Notes: a model not told the origin generated them from the letters alone. Shown: positions 7,714 to 18,831, counted from the first letter of the stretch. The stretch is DNA of 38,790 nt from Bacillus australimaris (GCF_001307105.1 NZ_LGYN01000006.1:1-38790), one strand, 5' to 3'. Numbers and translations: made by a program.

Positions 7714-8031
7714 ATGGTACACGTATTACAGGTGGATTTTAAGATGAATGGCCCTTTCGGAGATGAAATGGCAAAAGAGTTTTCTGCTTTAGCGAAAAGT
7801 ATTAATGAAGAAGACGGGTTCGTATGGAAAATATGGACAGAGAATCCTGAAAAAAATGAGGCTGGCGGGATCTATTTATTCGACACAAAAGAAGCAGCTC
7901 AAAACTATCTCGATATGCATTCTAAAAGAATCACTAGCTTTGGAATAACAGACATCAACGCGAAAATCTTTGACATTAATGCTCATCTTACTAACATCAC
8001 GAAAGGCCCATTAAAACCCCATAAAGATTGA
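7714..8031 (+). CDS. YdhR-like dimeric alpha/beta-barrel monooxygenase
   Basis: 105 residues with the YdhR/ABM ferredoxin-like pattern: LQVDFKMNGPFGDEMAKEF at the start, EDGFVWKIWTENP and AGGIYLFDTKEAAQNYLDMH in the middle. Related proteins are cofactor-free monooxygenases or heme-like/quinol-binding barrels; the true substrate is unknown. Three consecutive ATGs follow AAGGAGA; the third (7714) has the best spacing. It begins 11 bases after the DsbA-like gene and ends before a strong terminator, so the two form an operon, plausibly for detoxifying a quinone or electrophile. Confidence 0.8.
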   Translation: MVHVLQVDFKMNGPFGDEMAKEFSALAKSINEEDGFVWKIWTENPEKNEAGGIYLFDTKEAAQNYLDMHSKRITSFGITDINAKIFDINAHLTNITKGPLKPHKD

Positions 8032-8040
8032 CACAAAAGA

Positions 8041-8070
8041 AAAAGAGCGGCCATCAACCGCTCTTTTTTC
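8041..8070. terminator. Bidirectional terminator between ydhR-like gene and nitrilase
   Basis: AAGAGCGG and CCGCTCTT pair around a seven-base loop and are flanked by A and T runs, so it can end the plus-strand operon and the minus-strand nitrilase gene. Confidence 0.85.
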
Positions 8071-8081
8071 TTGTAACTTCA

Positions 8082-9038
8082 TCATCTAGATGATTGATTT
8101 ATCCACTTGACATTTTCTCTTTTCTCTTCATTCACTACGAGTTGGAATACATCTGACCTTGAGTAATGCCCTACTACATCGAAGTCAAATTGACTAGAAG
8201 AAATATCACGCAAATCAAGATCTGCTAGTATGATCTCTTCTTTGCCATAGACAGGTTCTTTTATATACTCCCCTAAAGGTCCGACAATTGCACTACCCCC
8301 TCGGCACATTTCCTCAGGAGAAGATGCTAATTCATCATAGCAGGCTAAATCTGTAGGATACATCTCTTTGTTCACATATTGATTACAAGATAGAACGAAG
8401 CATCGGCCTTCTGCTGCAATATGGCGAATCGTAGATTGCCATAACTCTCTGGAATCTGCCGTAGGGGCGATATAGATTTGGACGCCTTTTGCATACATCG
8501 CTGCTCTAGCTAATGGCATATAGTTTTCCCAACAAATTAAAGCGCCTATTTTACCAAACGGTGTATCGAAAACCGGCAGTGTGCTGCCATCTCCCTCTCC
8601 CCATATGAGTCGTTCAGAACCCGTTGGCTTTAGCTTACGGTGCTTTCCAAGTAATGTTCCATCCGGCCCAAAGAACAATACTGAACAATATAAAGTCCCG
8701 CCACTGGATTCAAGATCTCTTTCAATGACACCGATGACGAGGTAGACCCCAGCTTTGCGGGCTGCTTCTCCTAATCTGTCTGTCGTTTGACTTGGAACTG
8801 GAACTGAATTTTCTAAGTAACGAAGCCAGTCCTTTCTTCCTTCTGGAGAACGGCTTCCTACTGTGGCGCCAAAAGCTAATCCCCTTGGATAAGCTGGTAT
8901 AAAAGCTTCAGGAAACACAACAATATTGGCTCCTTTTTCTCCGGCTTGAAGTGTTAACGAAATGGCTTTTTCAGTACTTGCTTCTTTATCCATAATGACA
9001 GAAGCAGCTTGAACAACAGCAACTTTACATGTAGACAT
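8082..9038 (-). CDS. Nitrilase (nitrilase branch of the CN hydrolases)
   Basis: 318 residues with the full catalytic triad: Glu44 in VVFPEAF, Lys135 in HRKLKPT and Cys169 in GALICWENY, followed by the HIAAEGRCFVLSCNQ segment. The C-W-E-N-Y signature and the PTGSERLIWGEGDGS segment mark the true nitrilase branch, which converts nitriles to carboxylates and ammonia (EC 3.5.5.1) without an acyl-transfer partner. Natural nitrile (aliphatic or arylacetonitrile) is not predictable. Cytosolic, expected to form spirals or higher oligomers. The ATG follows TAAGGAGGGG. Divergent from a LysR gene across 100 bases, which most likely activates it. Confidence 0.88.
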   Translation of the reverse strand: MSTCKVAVVQAASVIMDKEASTEKAISLTLQAGEKGANIVVFPEAFIPAYPRGLAFGATVGSRSPEGRKDWLRYLENSVPVPSQTTDRLGEAARKAGVYLVIGVIERDLESSGGTLYCSVLFFGPDGTLLGKHRKLKPTGSERLIWGEGDGSTLPVFDTPFGKIGALICWENYMPLARAAMYAKGVQIYIAPTADSRELWQSTIRHIAAEGRCFVLSCNQYVNKEMYPTDLACYDELASSPEEMCRGGSAIVGPLGEYIKEPVYGKEEIILADLDLRDISSSQFDFDVVGHYSRSDVFQLVVNEEKRENVKWINQSSR

Positions 9039-9138
9039 CTTAACCCCTCCTTAATCAAAGTGTAAAAACAAATATTTATAATGTACAATATATAATGATC
9101 ATAATAAGTATGCCTATTTGGAATAATGGGAGGATAAC

Positions 9139-10029
9139 ATGAACATACGGGACTTTGAAATATTTAAAACAATTGCGGAATGTGGAAGTTTTTCAAGAGC
9201 AAGTGAAAAGCTTTTTATCGCACAGCCTTCCCTATCCAAAACCATTCAAAAATTAGAGAAAAAACTTGGTGTCATCCTTTTCGATCGGTCAAATCGAATT
9301 TTCAGGTTAACGGATGAAGGACAGCTTGTATATGAAAAAGCGATTGCGATGCTGCAACAAATGAATGAGTTACAAATAGAGCTTGATGATACAAATACGC
9401 ATATTCGCGGCCATTTAAAGATCGGACTGCCGCAAGTGATTGGGACCTTTTTCTTTTCGAAAGTGGCAAAAGTTTTTACTAAAAAGTATCCAGATGTGAC
9501 GCTCGAGATCATTGAAGAGGGTGGCTTACATGTAGAAAAACTCGTTGAGAAAGGCGAAGTAGATGCTGCCTTTGTTGTCATACCAGCGCAAAGTCGTGAA
9601 TTAGAAGAAAAACTCATTTTTGAAGCACCATTTGTGGCTTGTTTACCAAAAAATCATCCTTTAAAAGATGAACAACAGCTCTCACTCGAACAGCTTAAAG
9701 AGGATAACTGGATATTGTTTGATTCTTCATTTGCGTTGAGTCAAGTGATTTTAGAAAGCTGCCGAAAGGAACATTTTGTTCCCAAAATCGCTTACAGCAC
9801 CACACAATGGGATTTGTTAATGACATTAGTTCGTGATGAACTGGGAGTTGCTATCATTCCAAGTCCTTTAACTGAAATGTACAGAGAAGATATTTGTGTA
9901 AAATCAATTAGCAGTCAATATATCCCCTGGAAAATTGGAATTGTCGTGAAGAAAAATCGATATAAAACACGTGCTTTGAAGGCTTTTGTAAACATTGTCT
10001 TGGATATATATTCTGAGGATCAGAAATAG
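9139..10029 (+). CDS. LysR-type regulator of the divergent nitrilase gene
   Basis: 296 residues. The N-terminal winged helix (1-60) has the LTTR hallmark: FEIFKTIAECGSFSRASEKL, then FIAQPSLSKTIQKLEKKLG and LFDRSNR.FRLTDEG. A periplasmic-binding-protein-like effector domain follows (about 90-290, from HIRGHLKIGLPQ). The ATG follows GGGAGG. The 100-base gap to the nitrilase start is AT-rich and contains several imperfect T-N11-A dyads around 9080-9110, the normal place for a LysR binding site, although no single site stands out. Likely activates the nitrilase gene with a nitrile or carboxylate as coinducer and represses itself. Confidence 0.85.
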   Translation: MNIRDFEIFKTIAECGSFSRASEKLFIAQPSLSKTIQKLEKKLGVILFDRSNRIFRLTDEGQLVYEKAIAMLQQMNELQIELDDTNTHIRGHLKIGLPQVIGTFFFSKVAKVFTKKYPDVTLEIIEEGGLHVEKLVEKGEVDAAFVVIPAQSRELEEKLIFEAPFVACLPKNHPLKDEQQLSLEQLKEDNWILFDSSFALSQVILESCRKEHFVPKIAYSTTQWDLLMTLVRDELGVAIIPSPLTEMYREDICVKSISSQYIPWKIGIVVKKNRYKTRALKAFVNIVLDIYSEDQK

Positions 10030-10059
10030 AAATCAATGAAAAATGCTCTTTCTTGTTTT

Positions 10060-10284
10060 CTAGCAAGGAGCGTCAGTGAAAAGCGGCAGGTCATGCAGCA
10101 TTTCGTATATTTCAGGAAACATGTACGTTGATGGGGTTTTCCCTTCATTGCTGTCGGACGGATAGTATACAAATGCGGTTAGTTCTCTTTTTGAGTGATC
10201 CGATGCCGTGTACTCAAAATCCATCTGTGTGCGTCCCGCAGTATAGCCGCCGATTGGTTCTGGGGATTCATCATATCTTTTCAT
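10060..10284 (-). pseudogene. N-terminal fragment of a PAF-acetylhydrolase-like esterase
   Basis: The 74-residue product starts at an ATG preceded by AAGGGGGAC and reads YTAGRTQMDFEY, then RELTAFVYYPSD, which is the opening strand pair of PAF-acetylhydrolase/lipase-like alpha/beta hydrolases of over 300 residues. It ends at a TAG before any nucleophile (GxSxG), oxyanion or histidine motif, so it cannot be active. No continuation is visible downstream before the LysR gene, meaning the rest has been deleted. Confidence 0.55.
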
Positions 10285-10450
10285 TCTTTTGTCCCCCTTT
10301 ACACATTGCACGACAAGCGCTTTCAAAATGACGGCCGCTCTCTTTCTGTTCCGAGCTTTATGATATAATAATTTGTCAATGTCAACCGCTTAGTGAAAGC
10401 GAAATGAACTCTTATTGTAAAAGATTCTGAAGAAATGATAGGTGGTAGCG

Positions 10451-11218
10451 ATGAGAAGACTTGAGTCTGGTCAGCTAGTAGACAACAAAATATTTTCTGA
10501 TATTGTCAGTTATGAAAATGAAACAATCAGCGAAACTACGGTCATCAACTCGAATGTCCGTTCACCTATATTTTGGAGCTGTCATCTGCATCACCTTGTA
10601 TTTGATACATGTGATCTGACGAATGCGCGTTTTTTTGCACGCAGTAAGATTGATCATTGTACTTTTATTCGTTCTGACTTGCGCTCTGTGGGCATTGCCA
10701 GAAACGAAGCTATTTTCACCAATTGCGAATTTTCCTCCTGTGATATGAGAGGTATGACATTGGAGAATGCTGTGTTTATCGATTGTACGTTTTATCAATG
10801 TAGGTTTAATGACCGTGTTTTACAAGTAGCGAATATCGTCAATTGTTCCTTTTCAGGTAAGCTGGTGGATATTACGTTTGAGGGAGATGGCAAACAAAAG
10901 CTGATCGCCAATTTTGAAAACTGCACCCTTGATGGTGTTCGTTTTACGGGTTGTGATTTGTCGCAATGTATTCCGCCCACATCCAAAAACCATCTATATA
11001 TTGAAAATGTCTCCGCGCGTGTAAAGTATGCGTTGACGAAGATAGATGATGACCCTCATCTTTCTGACGAGGATCGGAAAGTACTGGTACGGAGTCTGCG
11101 TAAGCTGGAGCATATGAAACAATATATGTTTAACACGGCGCATATGAAGAAAATACATGGTGCTGTTTTTGTTGAGCGTTTTTTCAGTTATTTGGAATGT
11201 AACAAGGATAACGCTTGA
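10451..11218 (+). CDS. Pentapeptide-repeat protein
   Basis: 255 residues with tandem A(D/N)LXX/C-type repeats between about residues 35 and 165, for example FDTCDLTNARFF, CTFIRSDLRSVGI, CEFSSCDMRGMTLENAVFID and CTLDGVRFTGCDLSQC, which predict a right-handed quadrilateral beta-helix. The C-terminal part (about 185-255) is charged and helical. MfpA/Qnr relatives mimic DNA and protect gyrase from quinolones, but most pentapeptide proteins have no known role, and the C-terminal extension here is unlike Qnr. No signal peptide. Start ATG follows AGGTGG; an in-frame GTG lies three codons earlier. Confidence 0.75.
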   Translation: MRRLESGQLVDNKIFSDIVSYENETISETTVINSNVRSPIFWSCHLHHLVFDTCDLTNARFFARSKIDHCTFIRSDLRSVGIARNEAIFTNCEFSSCDMRGMTLENAVFIDCTFYQCRFNDRVLQVANIVNCSFSGKLVDITFEGDGKQKLIANFENCTLDGVRFTGCDLSQCIPPTSKNHLYIENVSARVKYALTKIDDDPHLSDEDRKVLVRSLRKLEHMKQYMFNTAHMKKIHGAVFVERFFSYLECNKDNA

Positions 11219-11239
11219 CGCTTGCTACATTCCTCTACA

Positions 11240-11662
11240 TCAGCTTCGAGTATATTTGAGTGGAATCAGTTCCTCGATTTTCACTTTGACTAGCTTGTCA
11301 TCCATCTCTATGATCACAAAACATTCTGGTCCGAAATCTGAAATGAGCTCTCTGCAGATGCCGCAAGGGCTTACGACTCTCACCCTTCTATCTTCTTCAT
11401 CTGAATAGGGATGTCTAACTGCCACAATTGTATCAAAATCTTTATAACCATTTGATAAAGCACTGCCAATCGCAATGGCTTCGGCACAAACAGTGACCCG
11501 TCCGATATAGGCTTCTATATGGACAGCCGAAATCACTTCCCCTGTTTTCATACGAATGGCGGCTCCTATATGGTGTTTATCATCTTCATAAAGGCTGGTA
11601 ATCTTCTTTTTTGCTTCGTCTATTAATTCTACATCTTCTTGAGAAAGATCAAATGTGTACAT
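11240..11662 (-). CDS. Cytidine-deaminase-superfamily enzyme, blasticidin-S-deaminase-like
   Basis: 140 residues with zinc and catalytic residues in the cytidine deaminase order: Cys59-Ala-Glu61 (TVCAEAIAIG) and Pro99-Cys100-x2-Cys103 (SPCGICRELI). The ending IEELIPLKY and the short length fit the blasticidin-S deaminase/CDA homotetramer group better than CMP deaminases. It could act on cytidine, a modified nucleoside or a nucleoside antibiotic; sequence alone does not separate these. The ATG at 11662 follows AAAGGGGATACG; the frame extends upstream without another ribosome binding site. Convergent with the pentapeptide gene, 21 bases apart. Confidence 0.78.
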   Translation of the reverse strand: MYTFDLSQEDVELIDEAKKKITSLYEDDKHHIGAAIRMKTGEVISAVHIEAYIGRVTVCAEAIAIGSALSNGYKDFDTIVAVRHPYSDEEDRRVRVVSPCGICRELISDFGPECFVIIEMDDKLVKVKIEELIPLKYTRS

Positions 11663-11750
11663 CGTATCCCCTTTCACCTTTCTATGTTCATCTATTATAC
11701 CAAACAAACATGTCATGACCTCTTCTTGAAGATGAAATGAATGGAAGCAA

Positions 11751-11781
11751 AAAAAGCTAATGCTCGCGAACATTAGCTTTT
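11751..11781. terminator. Terminator between DUF2651-like gene and deaminase
   Basis: AAGCTAATG and CATTAGCTT pair around CTCGCGAA. T-rich sequence on the minus strand makes it the terminator of the membrane-protein gene ending at 11792. Confidence 0.75.
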
Positions 11782-11791
11782 AGCTTTTTCT

Positions 11792-12064
11792 TTATGCTCT
11801 TTTATAGCGATCATACAGATATCGAATGATTTTTGTGATGACAGTGGTACACATGCATAAAAAGGTCATTGCCACTACCCAATACATATTTGACAGGTCG
11901 AACCCAGTATAGGCAAATATGAAAATAGTGGAGGCTGCAAATGTGATCATTAAAACGACAAGAACTCGCTTAAAGATCAAGTAACCCACAATTCCCCATA
12001 TCAAAGATAACAAAGGCAATGTAAATAATATCAGCGCCATGGGGTGAAGAAAGAATACACTCAT
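11792..12064 (-). CDS. Small three-pass membrane protein, DUF2651-like
   Basis: 90 residues, hydrophobic segments at about 6-27, 31-53 and 58-80 and a basic C-terminal tail (RYLYDRYKRA). The LLSLIWGIVGYLIFKRVLVV segment recalls the YbeF/DUF2651 proteins of Bacillus, which have no known role. The start is the ATG at 12064 after GGAGAGTG, not the upstream in-frame start. Single-gene unit. Confidence 0.65.
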   Translation of the reverse strand: MSVFFLHPMALILFTLPLLSLIWGIVGYLIFKRVLVVLMITFAASTIFIFAYTGFDLSNMYWVVAMTFLCMCTTVITKIIRYLYDRYKRA

Positions 12065-12208
12065 CACGTCACTCTCCTTTATCAACCGGTGAAGAACCGA
12101 ACATGTATCATATTAATAGGAAATGTGTATGTTGTAAACAAAATTTGGAATTTAAGGATCTTTTAATGAAGGATGAATTGACATTCTGAATTGATTTCAT
12201 GTTGAATG

Positions 12209-12235
12209 GAAAAAGGCTGCTTTCACTAAGCAGCC
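12209..12235 (-). terminator. Terminator of the esterase gene
   Basis: GGCTGCTT and AAGCAGCC pair around TCACT; read on the minus strand it ends in CCTTTTTCC, about 50 bases after the hydrolase stop. Confidence 0.75.
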
Positions 12236-12283
12236 CATTCGCTAAATTTTCGATTATTTATATAGGATTGTGTGAAGAATAAA

Positions 12284-13210
12284 TTAGCTATTGATTATCT
12301 GAATGATTTTTTCCTGAGCATCTTGTGCCTCAGGGATTGGCATGACGACAAAAACATGCAGCATTTCTGGATAAACAAAGGTTTTCATGCCAATTCCTTG
12401 TTCCGTGAGTTTTTCATCAAGTTTTAGTGCATCTGGATATAAAATATCATGTGTTCCAATAAAATGAGTGATCTTCCCTAGTCCTTTGAAGTCACCATGA
12501 ATGGGGCTGATTAATGGGTCAGTTTCACTTTTATCCGCTGCCCACATTTTTGAAATGACATCTATTCCTTCAGGCGCTAAAATGGGATCCTTAGGGGCAT
12601 ATTCTGAAATGAGAGGATTGCTTAAACTCATATCAACACATGCAGATAATAAAATAATATCCTTCGGCTGCGGCAGACCTTCCATCTTTAAGAGATGCGC
12701 CAGGCCAAGTGAGAGATTTCCGCCCGCTGAATCGCCCATGATCGTTAATTGATCGGCACTTTCAACCGTTTTCAGTATTTCTTTATAGAGGTCGAGGATT
12801 TTTGGATAGGTATCTTGGTAGCTATAATGAGGTAATTTAGGATAAATAGGAGCGAACACTTTGGCGTTAAGGGATTGAGCCATTTTATCCATGTACCACC
12901 AATGGAAATTGAGGGGCTGGTTTACCCAAGCACCACCATGTAAATATAGAATCACCTTTTGTTTTTGGGACATTTGGTCATTCAATGTGAAAACCTGCAT
13001 CCCTTCAAATGTTTCCTCCTTTATCTCACTCACTAATTTCACATCGTCTCCGATTGCATAGGGCTTTGTATTTTCAATTTCTATTTGAGACAGAAAATTT
13101 TTAGTGTTTTCGACACTCGCAAAGCTCTCTTTATTACTTTGGGACATAATTGATTTTTCAAATTGAATACTTTCTTCAGAACGTTCGCCTTTAAAAATTT
13201 CTACACTCAT
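12284..13210 (-). CDS. Alpha/beta hydrolase of the HSL-like esterase family
   Basis: 308 residues. HGGAW (91-95) forms the oxyanion hole, GDSAGG places the nucleophile at Ser161, and the acid and base are probably Asp in THDILYPD and His285 in EMLHVFVV. This is the hormone-sensitive-lipase-like carboxylesterase family (bacterial family IV), acting on short-chain esters; the physiological substrate is unknown. No signal peptide. I take the ATG at 13210, after AAAGGAGAG; a start at 13246 would overlap the merR gene. It follows merR by 16 bases in one transcription unit, so the regulator probably controls it. Confidence 0.82.
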   Translation of the reverse strand: MSVEIFKGERSEESIQFEKSIMSQSNKESFASVENTKNFLSQIEIENTKPYAIGDDVKLVSEIKEETFEGMQVFTLNDQMSQKQKVILYLHGGAWVNQPLNFHWWYMDKMAQSLNAKVFAPIYPKLPHYSYQDTYPKILDLYKEILKTVESADQLTIMGDSAGGNLSLGLAHLLKMEGLPQPKDIILLSACVDMSLSNPLISEYAPKDPILAPEGIDVISKMWAADKSETDPLISPIHGDFKGLGKITHFIGTHDILYPDALKLDEKLTEQGIGMKTFVYPEMLHVFVVMPIPEAQDAQEKIIQIINS

Positions 13211-13226
13211 TTTTGTTTTCTCTCCT

Positions 13227-13637
13227 TTAAGGAAATGATTGTTCATCCTGATTCTTCACACGAAATGATTGGAGAAAGACTTGTACTTCTTTATCCGTCG
13301 TCTTTAACAAGTTAGATAAAAGGTCTTGAATGAGACGGAGGCTTTTGATTTTCTTTTCAATTTCTTCATGTTTAAGATGTACAATTCTTTTTAAAGTATC
13401 AAGTTCTATGTCTTGACTCAGCATTTCCATAATTTCTTTTATTTCCTTTAATGAATAACCCAATGATTTAGCATCTTTGATCAATTGAATTTTCACAACA
13501 TAATCTTCTGTGTATAATCTATAACCGTTTGAACGGCGTCTCGGGGCAGGTAAAATGTTGTGCTCTTCATAATAACGAATTGTGGCAGGGCTTATTCCTG
13601 TTTGTTTGGCGAGTTCTCCTCTAGTCATCAACTCCAT
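13227..13637 (-). CDS. MerR-family regulator of the downstream esterase gene
   Basis: 136 residues: N-terminal winged helix (MTRGELAKQTGISPATIRYY, EEHNILPAPRRRSNGYRLYT) and a long dimerisation helix (about 80-120) with a short C-terminus. No metal-binding cysteines occur, so it is not a metal-sensing MerR; it resembles the AdhR/YraB-type group responding to aldehydes or electrophiles, but lacks the cysteine of that sensor, so the signal is open. AAGGAGT precedes the ATG. The promoter upstream has a 20-base spacer with a central dyad, which is typical for MerR autoregulation. Confidence 0.85.
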   Translation of the reverse strand: MELMTRGELAKQTGISPATIRYYEEHNILPAPRRRSNGYRLYTEDYVVKIQLIKDAKSLGYSLKEIKEIMEMLSQDIELDTLKRIVHLKHEEIEKKIKSLRLIQDLLSNLLKTTDKEVQVFLQSFRVKNQDEQSFP

Positions 13638-13675
13638 TGGTACTCCTTTTTGTGATTTTGTCTTACTATATTTAC

Positions 13676-13707
13676 ATTATAAAGGTTGAACTATACTTCA
13701 AGGTCAA
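13676..13707 (-). promoter_or_regulatory. MerR-type promoter with elongated spacer and dyad
   Basis: On the minus strand TTGACC (13707-13702) and TATAAT (13681-13676) are 20 bases apart, longer than the 17 preferred by sigma A. Within the spacer TTGAA (13704 side) and TTCAA form a dyad centred on TATAG. MerR proteins untwist such promoters, so this one is probably activated by the adjacent regulator. Confidence 0.75.
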
Positions 13708-13746
13708 GACATGTGATCGTTTTTTTCGTTAAACCATTATAAAAAT

Positions 13747-13793
13747 AAAACACCATCGCATCCAGCCAATGAAGGCGGACGCGATGGTGTTTT
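13747..13793. terminator. Strong bidirectional hairpin between bglH and merR
   Basis: AAACACCATCGC pairs perfectly with GCGATGGTGTTT around an inner loop of about 20 bases. Flanked by A and T runs, it ends bglH transcription on the minus strand. Confidence 0.85.
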
Positions 13794-13810
13794 AAATCAT
13801 TTTTCTGCTT

Positions 13811-17187
<3,377 letters not shown>

Positions 17188-17209
17188 GCTTTCACCCCTT
17201 CATTTTCAC

Positions 17210-17274
17210 AAAAAAAACCTAAACAAATTCCACCATTAGAAAGACCATTCTTCTAAATGGAGATTTGTTTAGGT
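17210..17274 (-). terminator. Long hairpin with T8 between licT and bglP
   Basis: The arms ACCTAAACAAAT and ATTTGTTTAGGT pair perfectly, an internal loop follows, then CCATT/AATGG and TAGAA/TTCTA extend the stem. Read on the minus strand it is followed by eight T. No RAT-like antiterminator sequence overlaps it, so it should partly attenuate bglPH after licT, in addition to the leader control upstream. Its 19-nt leading arm recurs at 4996-5014. Confidence 0.8.
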
Positions 17275-17305
17275 TAATGCTTTTTCATAACACGCCTAAA
17301 AGAAA

Positions 17306-18148
17306 TCATGTATTTTGTTGATGTTTCTTTGTGATTCTTTCAATATGAATGACTAAAAAAACAAGTTCATCTTCAGTGACATTCCAATTGAATTCCCGCT
17401 TTAACATTTCTTTAATAATCAATCCGCATGCATAGCTCTTCATATAGCGATCCTGAATTAATTCTTTTAATGAATCATCCATCTGCTGAGGCGGTTGATT
17501 TGTTTCTTGTCTGACAATAAAATATCTCAAATGAGTGATAAACCTCGAATAATCTATCGACGATTTATCTAATACCATCTCGAAAATATTTTGAATAATC
17601 TTAACGATTTCCTTCGTGAGGTGGGTCATTTTGATGGTATCTCCCATAGATTGACCATCTATTTGAGCGTTTACAAAATGCAGGGCTATGAGTGAAGCTT
17701 CTGTTTCCTCAAAAGTAATACCCATCATTTTTTGAATAATTTTAAGTGCTTTTTTCCCAATTTGATATTCTTGAAAATATAAATGAGGTATTTCCCATAC
17801 AATAGGGTTTTCATATTCCATTTTTTCTTGGTGTCTTTGAATAGAAAAGGTAAGATGATCAGATAGCGAAAACAGCATGCTGGAACCTAATTTTTTATTC
17901 AACATCTCTTCGCCCATATGAATGATTTTTTCAGTTAATAAAAGAATATCAGTTGGGATAGCGGCAAGTTGAGATTCTAATGGAGACGTCTGATCAGAAT
18001 AAAATGTCTTACTGACAGCGCTCTCATCAAGTGTATCACCCTTTTTCTTCTTAAAACCTATTCCTGTACCAAAAACAACGACTTCATTTTGAGTGTCTGT
18101 TAGAGCTAATACGATATTATTGTTTAGAACTTTAACGACGGTGAACAT
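17306..18148 (-). CDS. licT: LicT/BglG-family transcriptional antiterminator
   Basis: 280 residues from the ATG at 18148. An RNA-binding CAT domain (1-55: VVKVLNNNIVLALTDTQNEV, then GFKKKKGDTLDE) is followed by two PTS-regulated PRDs. Their phosphorylatable histidines are visible as SDHLTFS and ALHFVNAQ (PRD1) and THLRYFI and VIHIERI (PRD2). Unphosphorylated PRD1 and HPr-phosphorylated PRD2 make a dimer that binds the RAT hairpin and prevents termination; phosphorylation by BglP in the absence of substrate inactivates it. Here the RAT lies in licT's own leader (18185-18275), so the whole operon, licT included, is autoinduced. AAGGTGG precedes the ATG at six bases. Confidence 0.92.
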   Translation of the reverse strand: MFTVVKVLNNNIVLALTDTQNEVVVFGTGIGFKKKKGDTLDESAVSKTFYSDQTSPLESQLAAIPTDILLLTEKIIHMGEEMLNKKLGSSMLFSLSDHLTFSIQRHQEKMEYENPIVWEIPHLYFQEYQIGKKALKIIQKMMGITFEETEASLIALHFVNAQIDGQSMGDTIKMTHLTKEIVKIIQNIFEMVLDKSSIDYSRFITHLRYFIVRQETNQPPQQMDDSLKELIQDRYMKSYACGLIIKEMLKREFNWNVTEDELVFLVIHIERITKKHQQNT

Positions 18149-18184
18149 CTTCATCCCACCTTACCTAAAACTGCTAAAAAAAGC

Positions 18185-18275
18185 ATAAAAAAACACCAAA
18201 ATCTCAGCAAACAACGTACAAATGTACAACATGTTTACCTGACTTGGTGGTGCCTGATGATATCAGTAACACTCC
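18185..18275 (-). promoter_or_regulatory. RAT antiterminator overlapping a rho-independent terminator, licT leader
   Basis: On the minus strand the 30-nt RAT (18275-18246) contains the conserved TGTTACTGAT and CAGGCA stretches known from bglP, sacB and sacP leaders. Its 3' end (CACCACC) is also the first part of the terminator: CACCA, CAG and AAACA in 18252-18225 pair with TGTTT, CTG and TGGTG nearer to licT, ending in seven T (18193-18187). An inner GTACA/TGTAC hairpin caps it. Formation of RAT excludes the terminator. Confidence 0.9.
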
Positions 18276-18293
18276 TGCATCGGTTACGACTTT

Positions 18294-18322
18294 ATTGTAA
18301 ACACAGGACAAACCAAAGTCAA
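18294..18322 (-). promoter_or_regulatory. Sigma-A promoter of the licT-bglP-bglH operon
   Basis: TTGACT (18322-18317), a 17-base spacer and TACAAT (18299-18294). Transcription should begin near 18287, about 12 bases before the RAT. I saw no convincing cre site overlapping it. Confidence 0.85.
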
Positions 18323-18477
18323 CTATTTTTTTCGGTAAACTAGATGAAAATACCTATATTATGCATCGTTTTAAAAGCGAAGCATTTTTAAGGTTGCTGT
18401 AAGGTTCGCATTAATACAGGTTAAGGTTGAGGTAGTACAATGGGTTTGTAGTTAATAAATCATAGAGGTGAAACGTT

Positions 18478-18786
18478 TTGAGAGAAAATAAAATCTTGTC
18501 TTCATTATGTTACTTTAGTATCTTTTTTGCACCGTTTTTGTTTCCGGTGATCGTCTATTTCTTAGGTCAGGGCGAAGTGAAATATCATGCGAAAAAATCA
18601 TTATGGACACATGTCATTCCTTATTTGATTTTTGGCATAGGCATCCTCGGTTCAGGTTTACTTGGTATGAACGATATCAGCCATGCAGGGCCTTTCTTGC
18701 TAGCGACATATGCTGTGACATTCCTTGTCGCAATCTACTTCTTCATTTGGAACATTGTCAAAGGGATCAAAGTGTTTTCGGAATAA
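18478..18786 (+). CDS. DUF4870-like small membrane protein
   Basis: 102 residues with three to four hydrophobic segments (about 10-30, 43-63, 71-95). 'FSIFFAPFLFPVIVYFL' followed by VKYHAKKSLWTHVIPYL matches the DUF4870 pattern, in which the H-x-K/x-A-K stretch between helices is conserved. The start is TTG, preceded by AGAGGTG at seven bases; no ATG is available. Single-gene unit, ending at the terminator that it shares with the convergent sensor kinase gene. Function unknown. Confidence 0.78.
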   Translation: MRENKILSSLCYFSIFFAPFLFPVIVYFLGQGEVKYHAKKSLWTHVIPYLIFGIGILGSGLLGMNDISHAGPFLLATYAVTFLVAIYFFIWNIVKGIKVFSE

Positions 18787-18792
18787 TAGGTG

Positions 18793-18829
18793 AAAAAAGC
18801 GGTTCTGTGTAATCAGAACCGCTTTTTTT
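18793..18829. terminator. Bidirectional terminator
   Basis: AAAGCGGTTCTG and CAGAACCGCTTT pair perfectly around TGTAAT, flanked by six A and seven T. It serves both the plus-strand DUF4870-like gene and the minus-strand kinase gene ending at 18832. Confidence 0.9.
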
Positions 18830-18831
18830 GT

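Noticed and set aside
9246..9617. 123-codon minus-strand frame within lysR
   Set aside because: Serine-rich antisense shadow of an obvious LysR gene.
10385..10420. cre-like AGTGAAAGCG near the pentapeptide gene
   Set aside because: Only half of the site agrees with the consensus; the 3' half lacks the conserved CA.
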